This document shows, in pieces, positions 55,386 to 63,566 of a stretch of 64,000 nucleotides of DNA. The notes under the pieces were generated by a model. The model was not told the DNA's origin. It saw nothing but the letters and a program-made list of their open reading frames with translations, and made no database searches. Origin of the DNA: Alloprevotella tannerae (GTDB lineage: Bacteria > Bacteroidota > Bacteroidia > Bacteroidales > Bacteroidaceae); NCBI GenBank assembly GCA_015259125.1, contig JABZGR010000003.1:62001-126000 (forward strand), given 5' to 3'. The position numbers were made by a program, and so were the translations under genes. Position 1 is the first letter of the stretch. Each line of letters starts with the position of its first letter.

Positions 55386-55691
55386 GTTTTGTACGCGCAT
55401 CAAAAACCGGCTAAAACTTATCAGAAAGCGCCACCCTTTAGAGCCTTATTTGAGTCCACGAAATATCGTCTTAATAAAAATGGAAGTCATTTTTTAGTGC
55501 ATCTTAATGCGTGCTTTAGAAAAAAACGTTTCCTAAAGCCAAGAAGAGCCATAAAACAACTTGTTTCACTTTTCGCAGCAAGGTGTGAATATTTGTATGT
55601 ACTTTTATTCATTATCATCGACTTACCTCACTTCCCATGTCCGATTAGAGCAAGTCAGCCAAAGTTAATTGACCTTATGGTCTAATATCAT

Positions 55692-55736
55692 AACGAGGAG
55701 TCTGGCTGTAAAAGGCCAACTCCTCGTTTGTGTTTT
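55692..55736 (+). terminator. Orphan intrinsic terminator
   Basis: AACGAGGAGT (55692-55701) and ACTCCTCGTT (55719-55728) pair, with TGGC/GCCA continuing the stem inside, followed by TGTGTTTT on the plus strand. No recognised plus-strand gene precedes it, so an unannotated transcript in about 55000-55690 is likely. Confidence 0.7.
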
Positions 55737-55972
55737 AGCCTCAAGTTTAGATGAGCAAATCTTATGCTTGTCGTAATAGCGTTTGTGTTTATCATTTGCA
55801 AGCCTATGAAGAATACTATTGAATCAGAGGTGTTAAGCACAAAGATACGAAGGAGACACATTCCACTTCTAACGCACGATGAAAATTAAGTAGGATTCGA
55901 TAAAACGCTTATGAAGCTTATCTCCACTTAAGGATGAAACATCACCTAGCTTTTCACAAAATCACAGATGTT

Positions 55973-56005
55973 TTTGGCTTACCAAATTGTTTATTACTAA
56001 TTTTG
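55973..56005 (+). promoter_or_regulatory. Promoter of the secreted-protein cluster
   Basis: TTTG (55973-55976), 21 bp, TAATTTTG (55998-56005). It leaves an unusually long leader of about 245 nt before ATG 56259. Confidence 0.55.
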
Positions 56006-56258
56006 CATTTGTCCTCCGGCCTTATAATGGCAGAGATATCCCCTCAAAAAAAAGAAAACGTCGAAAATCGACCGTGAGCATAACCCACAATAAGAGAGAA
56101 TGGAACATGAAATACCCTTGCGGTTTAAGCCTTTCCCTTTCGACCACAGAGGCATTAACACCATAATATTTTAGAAAAGTACACTACAAACAAAAACAAA
56201 AAAACAACCCAACTATTTACTCGCAACGCTTCTAGACGTTGCACAACATGCTACAATT

Positions 56259-58223
56259 ATGACAAACCATTTATTCAGCAGCAGATACATAGCCATCATC
56301 GGGCTGTTTATCGCTATGTTTGCCCTGCCTGTTCAGGCGCAAAACATTCTGCTCTCGGAAGACTTTGAAGACGTCATACTCGATGAAAACGAGGGAGAGA
56401 GCACACAAACACTACCGAGCGGCTGGACGAAGATCGACGCCGATAAAGATGGACAAAATTGGTTCATCTACTACACCGAACCCGGCGGCGTAGGTCAAGG
56501 ACACAATGGCGGAAAGTGTGCAACGTCGGCTTCTTTCGACAAAATGACGCAAGCGGGGATCCATCCGGACAATTATCTCGTTTCGCCCGAAGTGAAAGGC
56601 GCCGTCCGAGTAACGTTCTATGCTTGCGCACAAGACGAAGGCTATTCGAAAGAGCACTTTGCCATCTGCGCCTCTACGACCGGGATGGAAGCTGCTGACT
56701 TCAAGATCATACAAGAATGGACCATCAGCGAACTTCCCTCCTCTGCACCGGGCAAGCGCTTGAAAGATCAGACGGCTTGGAAGCTTTTTGACGTCAACCT
56801 GCCTGAGGGAACAAAATACATCGCCTTCCGTCATTATAATAGTACGGACCAATATTGCGTGAACATCGACGATGTAACCGTTTATGGCAATCAGGCAACA
56901 ACGACCTACGGCTTCAAAGTAGGCGGTATGGAGGTAACTTCGGGCAATGCGCTCAACATCTCTCAAGTGGGCGGTTTCTCTGCGGTAACTAAAGGCAAAC
57001 TGATTTACGACGATGCCTCTAAAACGCTTACGCTCAAGGACGCAACGATTAAGCTCCCCGCTGAAAGCGAAGCATCGGGATTAGAGTTCTTTGGCAATCA
57101 AGCTTACACAATTAAATTGGAAGGCAACAATCAAATCCTGACCACGCGCGGCTGGGCCATTCGCGGTCAAGAAGGCGCGCTTAACGTCAAAGGGCCGGGT
57201 AAACTGGTCGTTATCATGTCCGACTCACTCAAGGGCATCAAGACGCAAGGCGATCTGAGCTTTAGCGACAAGTGTAAAGTGCTCGGCGCAATGCCTATTA
57301 TGACCGAGCAAGCCGGCAAAATCTATATCGACGGTGCTTACATCCACGCAAGAAACCGTGATAGCAGCTTTGCTATATCAGCAGAACTCAGCGGCGGCGG
57401 CGATTTGGCCGTGCGCAACGCTAAAGCTTACTATCAAGGCAAGGAGGCAAGCATAGGCACTTACGAAGGTAAAAAAGGACAAACGCCTACGCAATTCCGC
57501 ACCTTCCTTTATAATAACAAGCCCTGCGATGAGATCATCATTCAGGATCTTGGTCCCGATGGCGTCATCTTTGAAGAAGACTTTGAAAGTGTTGCCTTAG
57601 ATAAGGAGGAAGGGCTCTTCTCTTTTGATATGCCTTATGGTTGGATGACGATTGATGCCGACAAAGATTCAGCTACTTGGGTTACGATTGGCGACGGGCG
57701 TAATGGAGGCAACTGCGCGACATCTGCTTCGTGGAAGAACAAAGGACTTACGCCGGACAACTTCTTGATTACGCCGGAACTCTATGGTGCGATGCGCGTC
57801 ACGTTCTATGCCTGCGCTCAGGATAAGAAAGTCGCTGGCGACCACTTTGCCGTTTGCGCCTCTTCTACAGGACGCAAAAAGGACGACTTTACGATTGTGC
57901 AAGAATGGACTACCGGCGAAGAAGCGTCACCCGCACCGGGCGCTCACAGGTTAGATCAAGGCGAATGGAAACTCTACGATGTCAACTTGCCGGCCGACAC
58001 AAAATACATTGCCTTCCGCCACTTTAACACGACGGATAAGTTCCGCGTCAATATTGATGATGTAAAAGTCTATGGCAACTTGACGGGCGTAAGCCACGTG
58101 AGCAGCGAGGCACCGGTAAGACCGGGCATCTACAGCCTTAGCGGCATAAAACTCAACGGCAACTTGAAAGACCTGCCTAAGGGTATATATATTGTCAACG
58201 GCAAAAAGCTGGTGAAGAAATAA
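56259..58223 (+). CDS. Secreted protein with two choice-of-anchor J domains flanking a beta-helix-like module
   Basis: 654 residues, signal peptide ending ALPVQAQ. Two similar adhesin-type (choice-of-anchor J/cleaved adhesin) domains lie at ~30-210 and ~428-610; shared segments include PSGWTKIDADKD/YGWMTIDADKD, NGGKCATSAS/NGGNCATSAS, VTFYACAQD and KYIAFRH. Between them (~213-425) is a module rich in short strands, with GKLIYDDASKTLTLKDATI, matching the body of the next two proteins. The last ~33 residues (GIYSLSGIKLNG, KGIYIVNGKKLVKK) are a tail shared by all three. In Porphyromonas similar domains occur in gingipains and haemagglutinins. The role is probably surface binding; this is inferred. 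Confidence 0.85.
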   Translation: MTNHLFSSRYIAIIGLFIAMFALPVQAQNILLSEDFEDVILDENEGESTQTLPSGWTKIDADKDGQNWFIYYTEPGGVGQGHNGGKCATSASFDKMTQAGIHPDNYLVSPEVKGAVRVTFYACAQDEGYSKEHFAICASTTGMEAADFKIIQEWTISELPSSAPGKRLKDQTAWKLFDVNLPEGTKYIAFRHYNSTDQYCVNIDDVTVYGNQATTTYGFKVGGMEVTSGNALNISQVGGFSAVTKGKLIYDDASKTLTLKDATIKLPAESEASGLEFFGNQAYTIKLEGNNQILTTRGWAIRGQEGALNVKGPGKLVVIMSDSLKGIKTQGDLSFSDKCKVLGAMPIMTEQAGKIYIDGAYIHARNRDSSFAISAELSGGGDLAVRNAKAYYQGKEASIGTYEGKKGQTPTQFRTFLYNNKPCDEIIIQDLGPDGVIFEEDFESVALDKEEGLFSFDMPYGWMTIDADKDSATWVTIGDGRNGGNCATSASWKNKGLTPDNFLITPELYGAMRVTFYACAQDKKVAGDHFAVCASSTGRKKDDFTIVQEWTTGEEASPAPGAHRLDQGEWKLYDVNLPADTKYIAFRHFNTTDKFRVNIDDVKVYGNLTGVSHVSSEAPVRPGIYSLSGIKLNGNLKDLPKGIYIVNGKKLVKK

Positions 58224-58239
58224 TCAAATCTATTGATCA

Positions 58240-58308
58240 GAGGGGAGCGTCGTGATAGGCTCTGTCGGCAAGCCAAAGCGTACGACGATCTACCACGATG
58301 CTCCCCTC
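58240..58308 (+). promoter_or_regulatory. Long branched RNA stem between two secreted-protein genes
   Basis: GAGGGGAGC-G-TCGTG (58240-58254) pairs with CACGA-T-GCTCCCCTC (58294-58308); the G-U pair makes a continuous 15-bp stem only in plus-strand RNA. The 39-nt interior can form GGC/GCC or GTCG/CGAC arms. It starts 16 nt after one stop and ends 73 nt before the next ATG, with no T-run, like the elements in the sus operon. Confidence 0.65.
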
Positions 58309-58381
58309 CTCAAAACCTAATGCCCCAACTTCCTCGTAGGCAAGGCGCCCAAAAGCGCTTCAAAAGGGAGGTACATTATAT

Positions 58382-59206
58382 ATGAAAACATCACACAGAC
58401 TAAAGTTAGTCGGACTCCTATCTTGGTGCATCGCGATGATCGCTCTCTCCACCCCGGCGCCAGCACAGACCGAGTACGACATCTGGATTTGCGGCACGCA
58501 AGTCACTTCCGAAAACTGCGGCGACCTTTCAGTGATTGAAGGCGTCAACGGGACGGTAACGTATGATCCTACAACAAATACCCTTACCCTGCAGCGCGCC
58601 ACTATCAACATTGGCGAAGAGGGCCAGGCCATCTACTCTGAAGTAAACGATTTAATCTTAAAGGTTATTGAAACCAACAACGTGACGACGGTAAAGGCTT
58701 CTGCACTTTTTTTCACAAAACCGCTGACCATTACAGGCGGAGGCACACTAAATGCTAAAAGTGAAGACTTCTGCGCCATCTATGCGTGGGGCACAGATCT
58801 TACGATCGATGATTGTACGGTAAATGCCTCCAGCGCTGGATATGGCATCAATGGAGACAGCGGTGAGAGCGAAAAACTCACGATCCGCAATGCCGATGTA
58901 ACAGCAGAAGGTGGACAAGAAGGCGCAATCTGCAACTTTTACTCGCTCACGCTTGAAGGTTGCACAATCACGCAACCGGCGGGAGCGGCTTTCGATGCTA
59001 CGCTAAATGGAGTGGCACTCAATGGCGAACTGGTCAAGAGTGGATTGACGATTGCAAAGGGCACATCTGGCATCCTCCAGCCGGCTATCAGCACGACTGC
59101 GACAAAAGGCATCTACACGCTCAACGGCCAAAAGCTTCGCGGCAGATTGCGAGACCAAGCCAAAGGATTATATATCGTCAGCGGAAAGAAAGTCGTAAAC
59201 AAATGA
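58382..59206 (+). CDS. Secreted beta-helix-like protein, paralogue 2 of the cluster
   Basis: 274 residues, signal peptide ending STPAPAQ. The mature part starts EYDIWICGTQVTSENCGDLS, VNGTVTYDPTTNTLTLQRATI, and continues as short repeats (LTIDDCTVNASS, LTIRNADVTAEGG, LTLEGCTITQPAG), suggesting a right-handed beta-helix. The tail GIYTLNGQKLRGRL, KGLYIVSGKKVVNK is shared with its neighbours. A strong AGGGAGG ribosome site stands 11 nt before ATG, rare in this phylum. It is about half the first protein and lacks the adhesin-type domains. Function unknown. Confidence 0.8.
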   Translation: MKTSHRLKLVGLLSWCIAMIALSTPAPAQTEYDIWICGTQVTSENCGDLSVIEGVNGTVTYDPTTNTLTLQRATINIGEEGQAIYSEVNDLILKVIETNNVTTVKASALFFTKPLTITGGGTLNAKSEDFCAIYAWGTDLTIDDCTVNASSAGYGINGDSGESEKLTIRNADVTAEGGQEGAICNFYSLTLEGCTITQPAGAAFDATLNGVALNGELVKSGLTIAKGTSGILQPAISTTATKGIYTLNGQKLRGRLRDQAKGLYIVSGKKVVNK

Positions 59207-59296
59207 GCAAACAGCAGACGAACAAATTAGAATTCGATTCAACGCGACACCGACATCGCACTACGTTAAGTTGCTGAATAAAAAAAGTAACACAAC

Positions 59297-59330
59297 ATAG
59301 CTCCGTAAGATCTTCGGAGCTATTATTATA
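59297..59330 (+). terminator. Terminator after paralogue 2
   Basis: ATAGCTCCG (59297-59305) pairs with CGGAGCTAT (59315-59323), followed by TATTATA. It is 90 nt after the stop. Confidence 0.65.
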
Positions 59331-59459
59331 TATGTACATAAATCTGATCAACAAGGTGGTAAGCAATAGCAAAAGCAACTAAGTCCGCACGGTCATTAAG
59401 AACAGCGGACCAAAGAAGCTTTCTTTTTTCACCCGGCCTTTATCCCGGTTTATTACAAA

Positions 59460-59539
59460 GGCTTGGGATTTTTTTCCCAAGGTTGCGGACATTTTTCCTC
59501 AACCTTGGAATTTTTGTCCGCTAGGTTGGAATTTATACC
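59460..59539. repeat. Family-3 intergenic array: four units, 21-22-bp period
   Basis: Units start at 59460 (GGCTTGGGA-T7-CCCAA), 59481 (GGTTGCGGACA-T5-CCTCAA), 59503 (CCTTGGAATTTTTGTCCGCTA split by T5) and 59524 (GGTTGGAATTTATACC). Spacings are 21, 22 and 21 bp. Most units have a G/C-rich left part, a T-run and a right part that pairs with the left (CTTGGG/CCCAAG). Sequence is unlike families 1 and 2 but the format is the same. The remaining gap to 59903 holds an AT-rich stretch and the ribosome site of the next gene. Confidence 0.6.
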
Positions 59540-59903
59540 ATCTTATACCACTGACGACAAAACTGCCGCAGCTCACGTAGAGATAAGCACAAGTCGTGAG
59601 GTTGCTTCCTTTTGAGGTTTCCAAACAGCAACAACCGCAACGTCATTCGTAAACCCCCGTAAAAGCGATGCGAATAAAACAAGAAAAGAACGCAGAACAA
59701 ATGATTGACTAAGAGATAAAATAACGAACAATCATAAAGAAACAGTAAAATTAAATGAAGAATTGAAAGATTAATTCAAAGAAAACGACTATATTTGCCG
59801 TTGTACATCTTTATCTAACATCGTACAACTCGTAACCCCTAAGGCCCGTGCCTCCGATACGACCTTGCTCCTAAAGGAGTTTCAACAGGGAGGCATATAT
59901 ATC

Positions 59904-60791
59904 ATGTGTAAAACATTACTTAAAAGCACCTTCGCAACTGTTGGCGCACTATTCCTTTCAACCTTTATTCTGCCGCAACAAGCACAAGCACAGAGAGAGT
60001 ACGAACTCAAACTCTGCGGCAGATATGTAAGCGAAGACAACTGCAACGACCTCTCTATAATTCCCGGCATAACGGGAAAAGTAAAATATGACCCCGAAAG
60101 CTATACACTTACACTCGAAAATGCAACCATCCACACCACAGACGAGGAAGAAGACGGCTTTGGCATTTGGAATAAAGTGCGCGGCTTGACGATCTGCCTC
60201 ATAGGCAACAACACGATTACAACAGAAAACAGCGGCGGCATCATCAATGGCTACGGCATCGACCTCACTTTCGCAGGCAACGGAAAACTGACAGTGACCG
60301 GCTCCACCACGGCTAAAAGAGATTATCAATACGGCATTGTCAATCGAGGCACGATCACCGTGAGCGACTGTAATTTGGAAATCAGCGGCGGCGTATATGG
60401 TATCTCTTGCGGCTATTGGATGTTTGAGAATTGCACAGTTCGCGCCAAGGGCGGCGGCCACGATCAAGACTCGCACGCTGGTAGCTTTAGCTGGGTATGG
60501 GGAGAACTACCAAAGTTTACCGACTGCAAAATCACCGCCCCTACCGGAACACAATGGAAAGACTTCGGCACCGGTAGCGCGATCAATTACACCCTCTCCG
60601 ATGCCAATGGCAAACCCGTGACCGACTGGGTTGAGATTACGCCTGAAGCATCAAGCATCAACACGCCGTCTATCTACACGGCTGTTAAGCAAGGCATCTA
60701 CAGCCTTAGCGGCCAAAAACTGAACGGCACGTTGAAAGATCAAGCCAAAGGGTTGTATATCGTCAACGGCAAGAAAGTTGTAAAGCAATAA
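59904..60791 (+). CDS. Secreted beta-helix-like protein, paralogue 3 of the cluster
   Basis: 295 residues from ATG 59904, where the signal peptide begins (MCKTLLKSTFATVGALFLST); an AGGGAGG ribosome site lies 11 nt upstream. The mature part REYELKLCGRYVSEDNCNDLS, ITGKVKYDPESYTLTLENATI lines up with paralogue 2, including both cysteines. Repeated strands follow (LTICLIGNNTITTENSG, ITVSDCNLEISGG, WMFENCTVRAKGG). The C-terminal GIYSLSGQKLNGTL, KGLYIVNGKKVVKQ tail is again present. Likely exported and surface-attached or released; function unknown. Confidence 0.8.
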   Translation: MCKTLLKSTFATVGALFLSTFILPQQAQAQREYELKLCGRYVSEDNCNDLSIIPGITGKVKYDPESYTLTLENATIHTTDEEEDGFGIWNKVRGLTICLIGNNTITTENSGGIINGYGIDLTFAGNGKLTVTGSTTAKRDYQYGIVNRGTITVSDCNLEISGGVYGISCGYWMFENCTVRAKGGGHDQDSHAGSFSWVWGELPKFTDCKITAPTGTQWKDFGTGSAINYTLSDANGKPVTDWVEITPEASSINTPSIYTAVKQGIYSLSGQKLNGTLKDQAKGLYIVNGKKVVKQ

Positions 60792-60913
60792 GCTGCGCCT
60801 TAGAAAAGACGTCAAGGCTCCGCAAGGCACCCAAAGGCAAGCGCTTGGCCCTCATCAAGCGGCAACACGCAAAACTAATTCGACGTATTAGCGGAGAATT
60901 TTGATATTTTCTC

Positions 60914-60921
60914 TACCTTTG
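60914..60921 (+). promoter_or_regulatory. -7 box of the metG promoter
   Basis: TACCTTTG matches TAnnTTTG; transcription should start near 60928. No TTTG at -33. Confidence 0.5.
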
Positions 60922-60943
60922 CGTATTAAAAGTTAACAACAAA

Positions 60944-60990
60944 GCGAGAAGACGGCCGCTTAGGCCGCTCTTCTCGCCTTAATTCTTTTT
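60944..60990 (+). terminator. Terminator-like hairpin in the metG leader (possible attenuator)
   Basis: GCGAGAAGA-C-GGCC (60944-60957) pairs with GGCC-G-TCTTCTCGC (60963-60977, one bulged C), followed by CTTAATTCTTTTTTC. It lies between the predicted start site and the metG ATG 18 nt further on. In this position it would cut transcription before metG unless bypassed. Confidence 0.55.
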
Positions 60991-60995
60991 TCTAC

Positions 60996-63038
60996 ATGAC
61001 GCAAAAGACCTTCAATCGTACGCTGATCACAGCTGCGCTGCCCTATGCCAATGGCGGGGTCCACATCGGCCATTTGGCCGGCGTCTATATCCCCTCGGAT
61101 ATTTACGCCCGCTATCTGCGCTTGCGCAACAAGCCGGTACTCTTCATCTGCGGATCAGATGAGCACGGCGTACCCATAACCATTCGCGCACGCCGCGAAC
61201 ATTGCACGCCGCAAGACGTCGTAGATCGCTACCACAAACTGATTAAAGAATCCTTTGAAGCCTTCGGCATCAGCTTCGATATTTATAGTCGCACGACAAG
61301 TGCCGTACACGAAAAAACGGCCACCGAATTCTTTAGAGCGCTCTACGATAAAGGCGAATTTATCGAAAAAGAAAGCGAGCAGTACTACGATGAAGAGGCC
61401 AAGACATTCTTAGCCGACCGCTACATTACGGGAGAATGCCCCCATTGCCACAAGCCCGGCGCTTACGGCGACCAATGCGAGAGTTGCGGCACGGCGCTTT
61501 CGCCCCTCGAACTCATCAATCCGCAATCGGCCATCAGCGGTTCAAAACCCGTTCTGCGCACCACGAAACACTGGTATCTGCCTTTAGACAAGCATCAGCC
61601 GTGGTTAGAGAAATGGATCTTGGGCGAGCACGCCGATTGGCGCTCCAATGTGACCGGCCAATGCAAGAGTTGGTTTGATATGGGCCTACAACCGCGCGCC
61701 GTCAGTAGAGATCTCGATTGGGGCATCCCCGTTCCCGTCGAGGGCGCTGAGGGTAAGGTACTCTACGTCTGGTTTGACGCGCCGATTGGCTATATTTCCA
61801 ACACGCGCGAACTGCTCCCTAACGACTGGGAGACGTGGTGGAAGTCGGACGACACACGTTTAATCCACTTTATCGGCAAGGATAACATCGTATTCCATTG
61901 TATTGTCTTCCCCGCGATGCTGAAAGCTCACGGCGAGTATATCTTGCCCGACAACGTACCTTCCAACGAATTTCTGAATCTCGAGGACCGCAAGATTTCG
62001 ACCTCGCGCAATTGGGCCGTATGGTTGCACGAATACCTCTCTGACTTCCCTAACAAGCAGGACGTCTTGCGTTATGTGCTCACGGCCAACGCTCCGGAGA
62101 CGAAGGACAACAACTTTACGTGGAAAGATTTCCAAGCCAGAAACAACAACGAGTTGGTAGCCGTCTATGGAAACTTTGTAAACCGCGCACTCGTATTGAC
62201 CCACAAATACTACGGTGGGGAAGTGCCGGCCTGCGGAGCGCTCCTGCCCGAAGACGAAGCTACCATTGCTGAGTTTAAGGATGTAAAAGATAAGGTTGAA
62301 TACCTACTCGACCACTTCCGCTTCCGTGATGCGCAGAAGGAGGCGATGAATCTCGCGCGCATCGGCAACAAATATTTAGCCGATGCTGAGCCTTGGAAGG
62401 TCATCAAGACGGATCCGGAGCGCGTAAAGACGATTTTATATATTGCCCTCCAACTCGTGGCCAATCTGGCTACGGCTTTCGCGCCCTTCCTGCCTTTCAG
62501 CAGCGAGCGTCTGCGCCGCATGCTCAACCTCCAAACGCTCGATTGGAGCAGACTGGGCCATACGGATCTCCTGCCGGCCGGTCACCAAATTGGCCAGGCC
62601 GAACTCCTCTTTGAAAAGATCGAGGATGAAGTCGTGACGGCTCAGGTAGAGAAACTCAAAGCTATGGAAGCGGCCAACGAAGCTGCTGAAAAGAAGGCAG
62701 AACCGATTAGTGCGGAAACGACAATCGACGACTTTGCGAAGATGGATCTTCGCGTTGGCACGGTCTTGAGTTGTGAGCGCGTGCCGAAGAGCGACAAACT
62801 GCTGCAATTCAAAATTGACGACGGCCTCGGCGGTCGTACAATCGTAAGCGGCATTGCCAATTATTACGAACCGGAGCAGTTAGTCGGGAAGCAAGTTGTC
62901 TTTATCGCCAACTTCCCGCCGCGAAAATTACGCGGCATTGTCAGCGAAGGAATGATTCTAAGCGCTCAAGACTTAGACGGATCGCTCTCCGCTCTTACGA
63001 TCGACCGCCCCGTAGCACCGGGTTCGCAAGTAGGTTAA
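60996..63038 (+). CDS. metG: Methionyl-tRNA synthetase
   Basis: 680 residues, the long class Ia form. PYANGGVHIGHLAG holds the HIGH motif near residue 20; a zinc site CPHCHKPGAYGDQCESC lies near residue 147; the KMSKS loop appears as DRKISTSRNWAVW near residue 335. The C-terminal ~110 residues are a tRNA-binding OB fold (MDLRVGTVLSCERVPKSDKL). It charges tRNA-Met. A linker of charged residues (KLKAMEAANEAAEKKAEP) joins the two parts. Confidence 0.98.
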   Translation: MTQKTFNRTLITAALPYANGGVHIGHLAGVYIPSDIYARYLRLRNKPVLFICGSDEHGVPITIRARREHCTPQDVVDRYHKLIKESFEAFGISFDIYSRTTSAVHEKTATEFFRALYDKGEFIEKESEQYYDEEAKTFLADRYITGECPHCHKPGAYGDQCESCGTALSPLELINPQSAISGSKPVLRTTKHWYLPLDKHQPWLEKWILGEHADWRSNVTGQCKSWFDMGLQPRAVSRDLDWGIPVPVEGAEGKVLYVWFDAPIGYISNTRELLPNDWETWWKSDDTRLIHFIGKDNIVFHCIVFPAMLKAHGEYILPDNVPSNEFLNLEDRKISTSRNWAVWLHEYLSDFPNKQDVLRYVLTANAPETKDNNFTWKDFQARNNNELVAVYGNFVNRALVLTHKYYGGEVPACGALLPEDEATIAEFKDVKDKVEYLLDHFRFRDAQKEAMNLARIGNKYLADAEPWKVIKTDPERVKTILYIALQLVANLATAFAPFLPFSSERLRRMLNLQTLDWSRLGHTDLLPAGHQIGQAELLFEKIEDEVVTAQVEKLKAMEAANEAAEKKAEPISAETTIDDFAKMDLRVGTVLSCERVPKSDKLLQFKIDDGLGGRTIVSGIANYYEPEQLVGKQVVFIANFPPRKLRGIVSEGMILSAQDLDGSLSALTIDRPVAPGSQVG

Positions 63039-63273
63039 CGCCGGCGCCGACCGCTATCGGCCACAGCCCCGCGCGGAATGCGCAAGGAGCGGCCATAAAA
63101 GGCGCACAAGGGCATCAGCCTTGCGGCCAACCTGCCTTTCAGGGCCTACATACTGATCACGCATCGCCGGATGCGCTCTTGCGTAGGAGAATAAGCTTTT
63201 AATAGGCCTATTCTTCTACGTTTTTTTGTGCAAATGCCCCACTCACTCGTCCGCGCTTCGCCGCGCGGTTTCG

Positions 63274-63351
63274 TTTGGCGGCAGCAAACCATCGTTTGGC
63301 GGCAGCAAACCATCGTTTGGTGGGAGCAAACCATCGTTTGACGGCAGCAAA
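63274..63351 (-). repeat. Family-1 intergenic array F: four modules, 21-bp period
   Basis: Modules start at 63274, 63295, 63316 and 63337; cores TTTGGCGGCAGCAAA (twice), TTTGGTGGGAGCAAA and TTTGACGGCAGCAAA; all linkers CCATCG. Its reverse complement ends CGAAAC, as does array E. It lies in the 528-bp convergent gap metG/ccsA, the only family-1 copy not upstream of any gene. Confidence 0.92.
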
Positions 63352-63427
63352 CCATCAGCAAGCAGAAACCAAACAGAGCCATCGACTTTATAATCAGCGC
63401 AAATACGCAGCAAATAAGATTGAACAT

Positions 63428-63462
63428 AAAACGCCCGTTTGACAATAAGGGTCAAACGGGCG
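63428..63462 (-). terminator. Terminator of the ccsA gene
   Basis: CGCCCGTTTGAC (63432-63443) and GTCAAACGGGCG (63451-63462) form a perfect 12-bp stem with a 7-nt loop. The minus strand then reads TTTTATG. It lies ~105 nt after the ccsA stop. Confidence 0.8.
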
Positions 63463-63566
63463 CAAATAGAATAAGCAATCCTACGCAATTCGGGCGGTGC
63501 GAGCTACAGACAACGTGCGGACCGACCGACATCGACACGCGCTAAGCGCAAAAGTCATTGTCTGCT

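Noticed and set aside
55389..55685. 98-residue frame ending just before the orphan terminator
   Set aside because: It starts with TTG, has no family resemblance and no ribosome site. The terminator hints at a transcript, but the frame alone does not support a gene.
60792..60995. Riboswitch (SAM or similar) before metG
   Set aside because: Only a single terminator-like hairpin fits after the predicted start site; no conserved aptamer motif was recognised.
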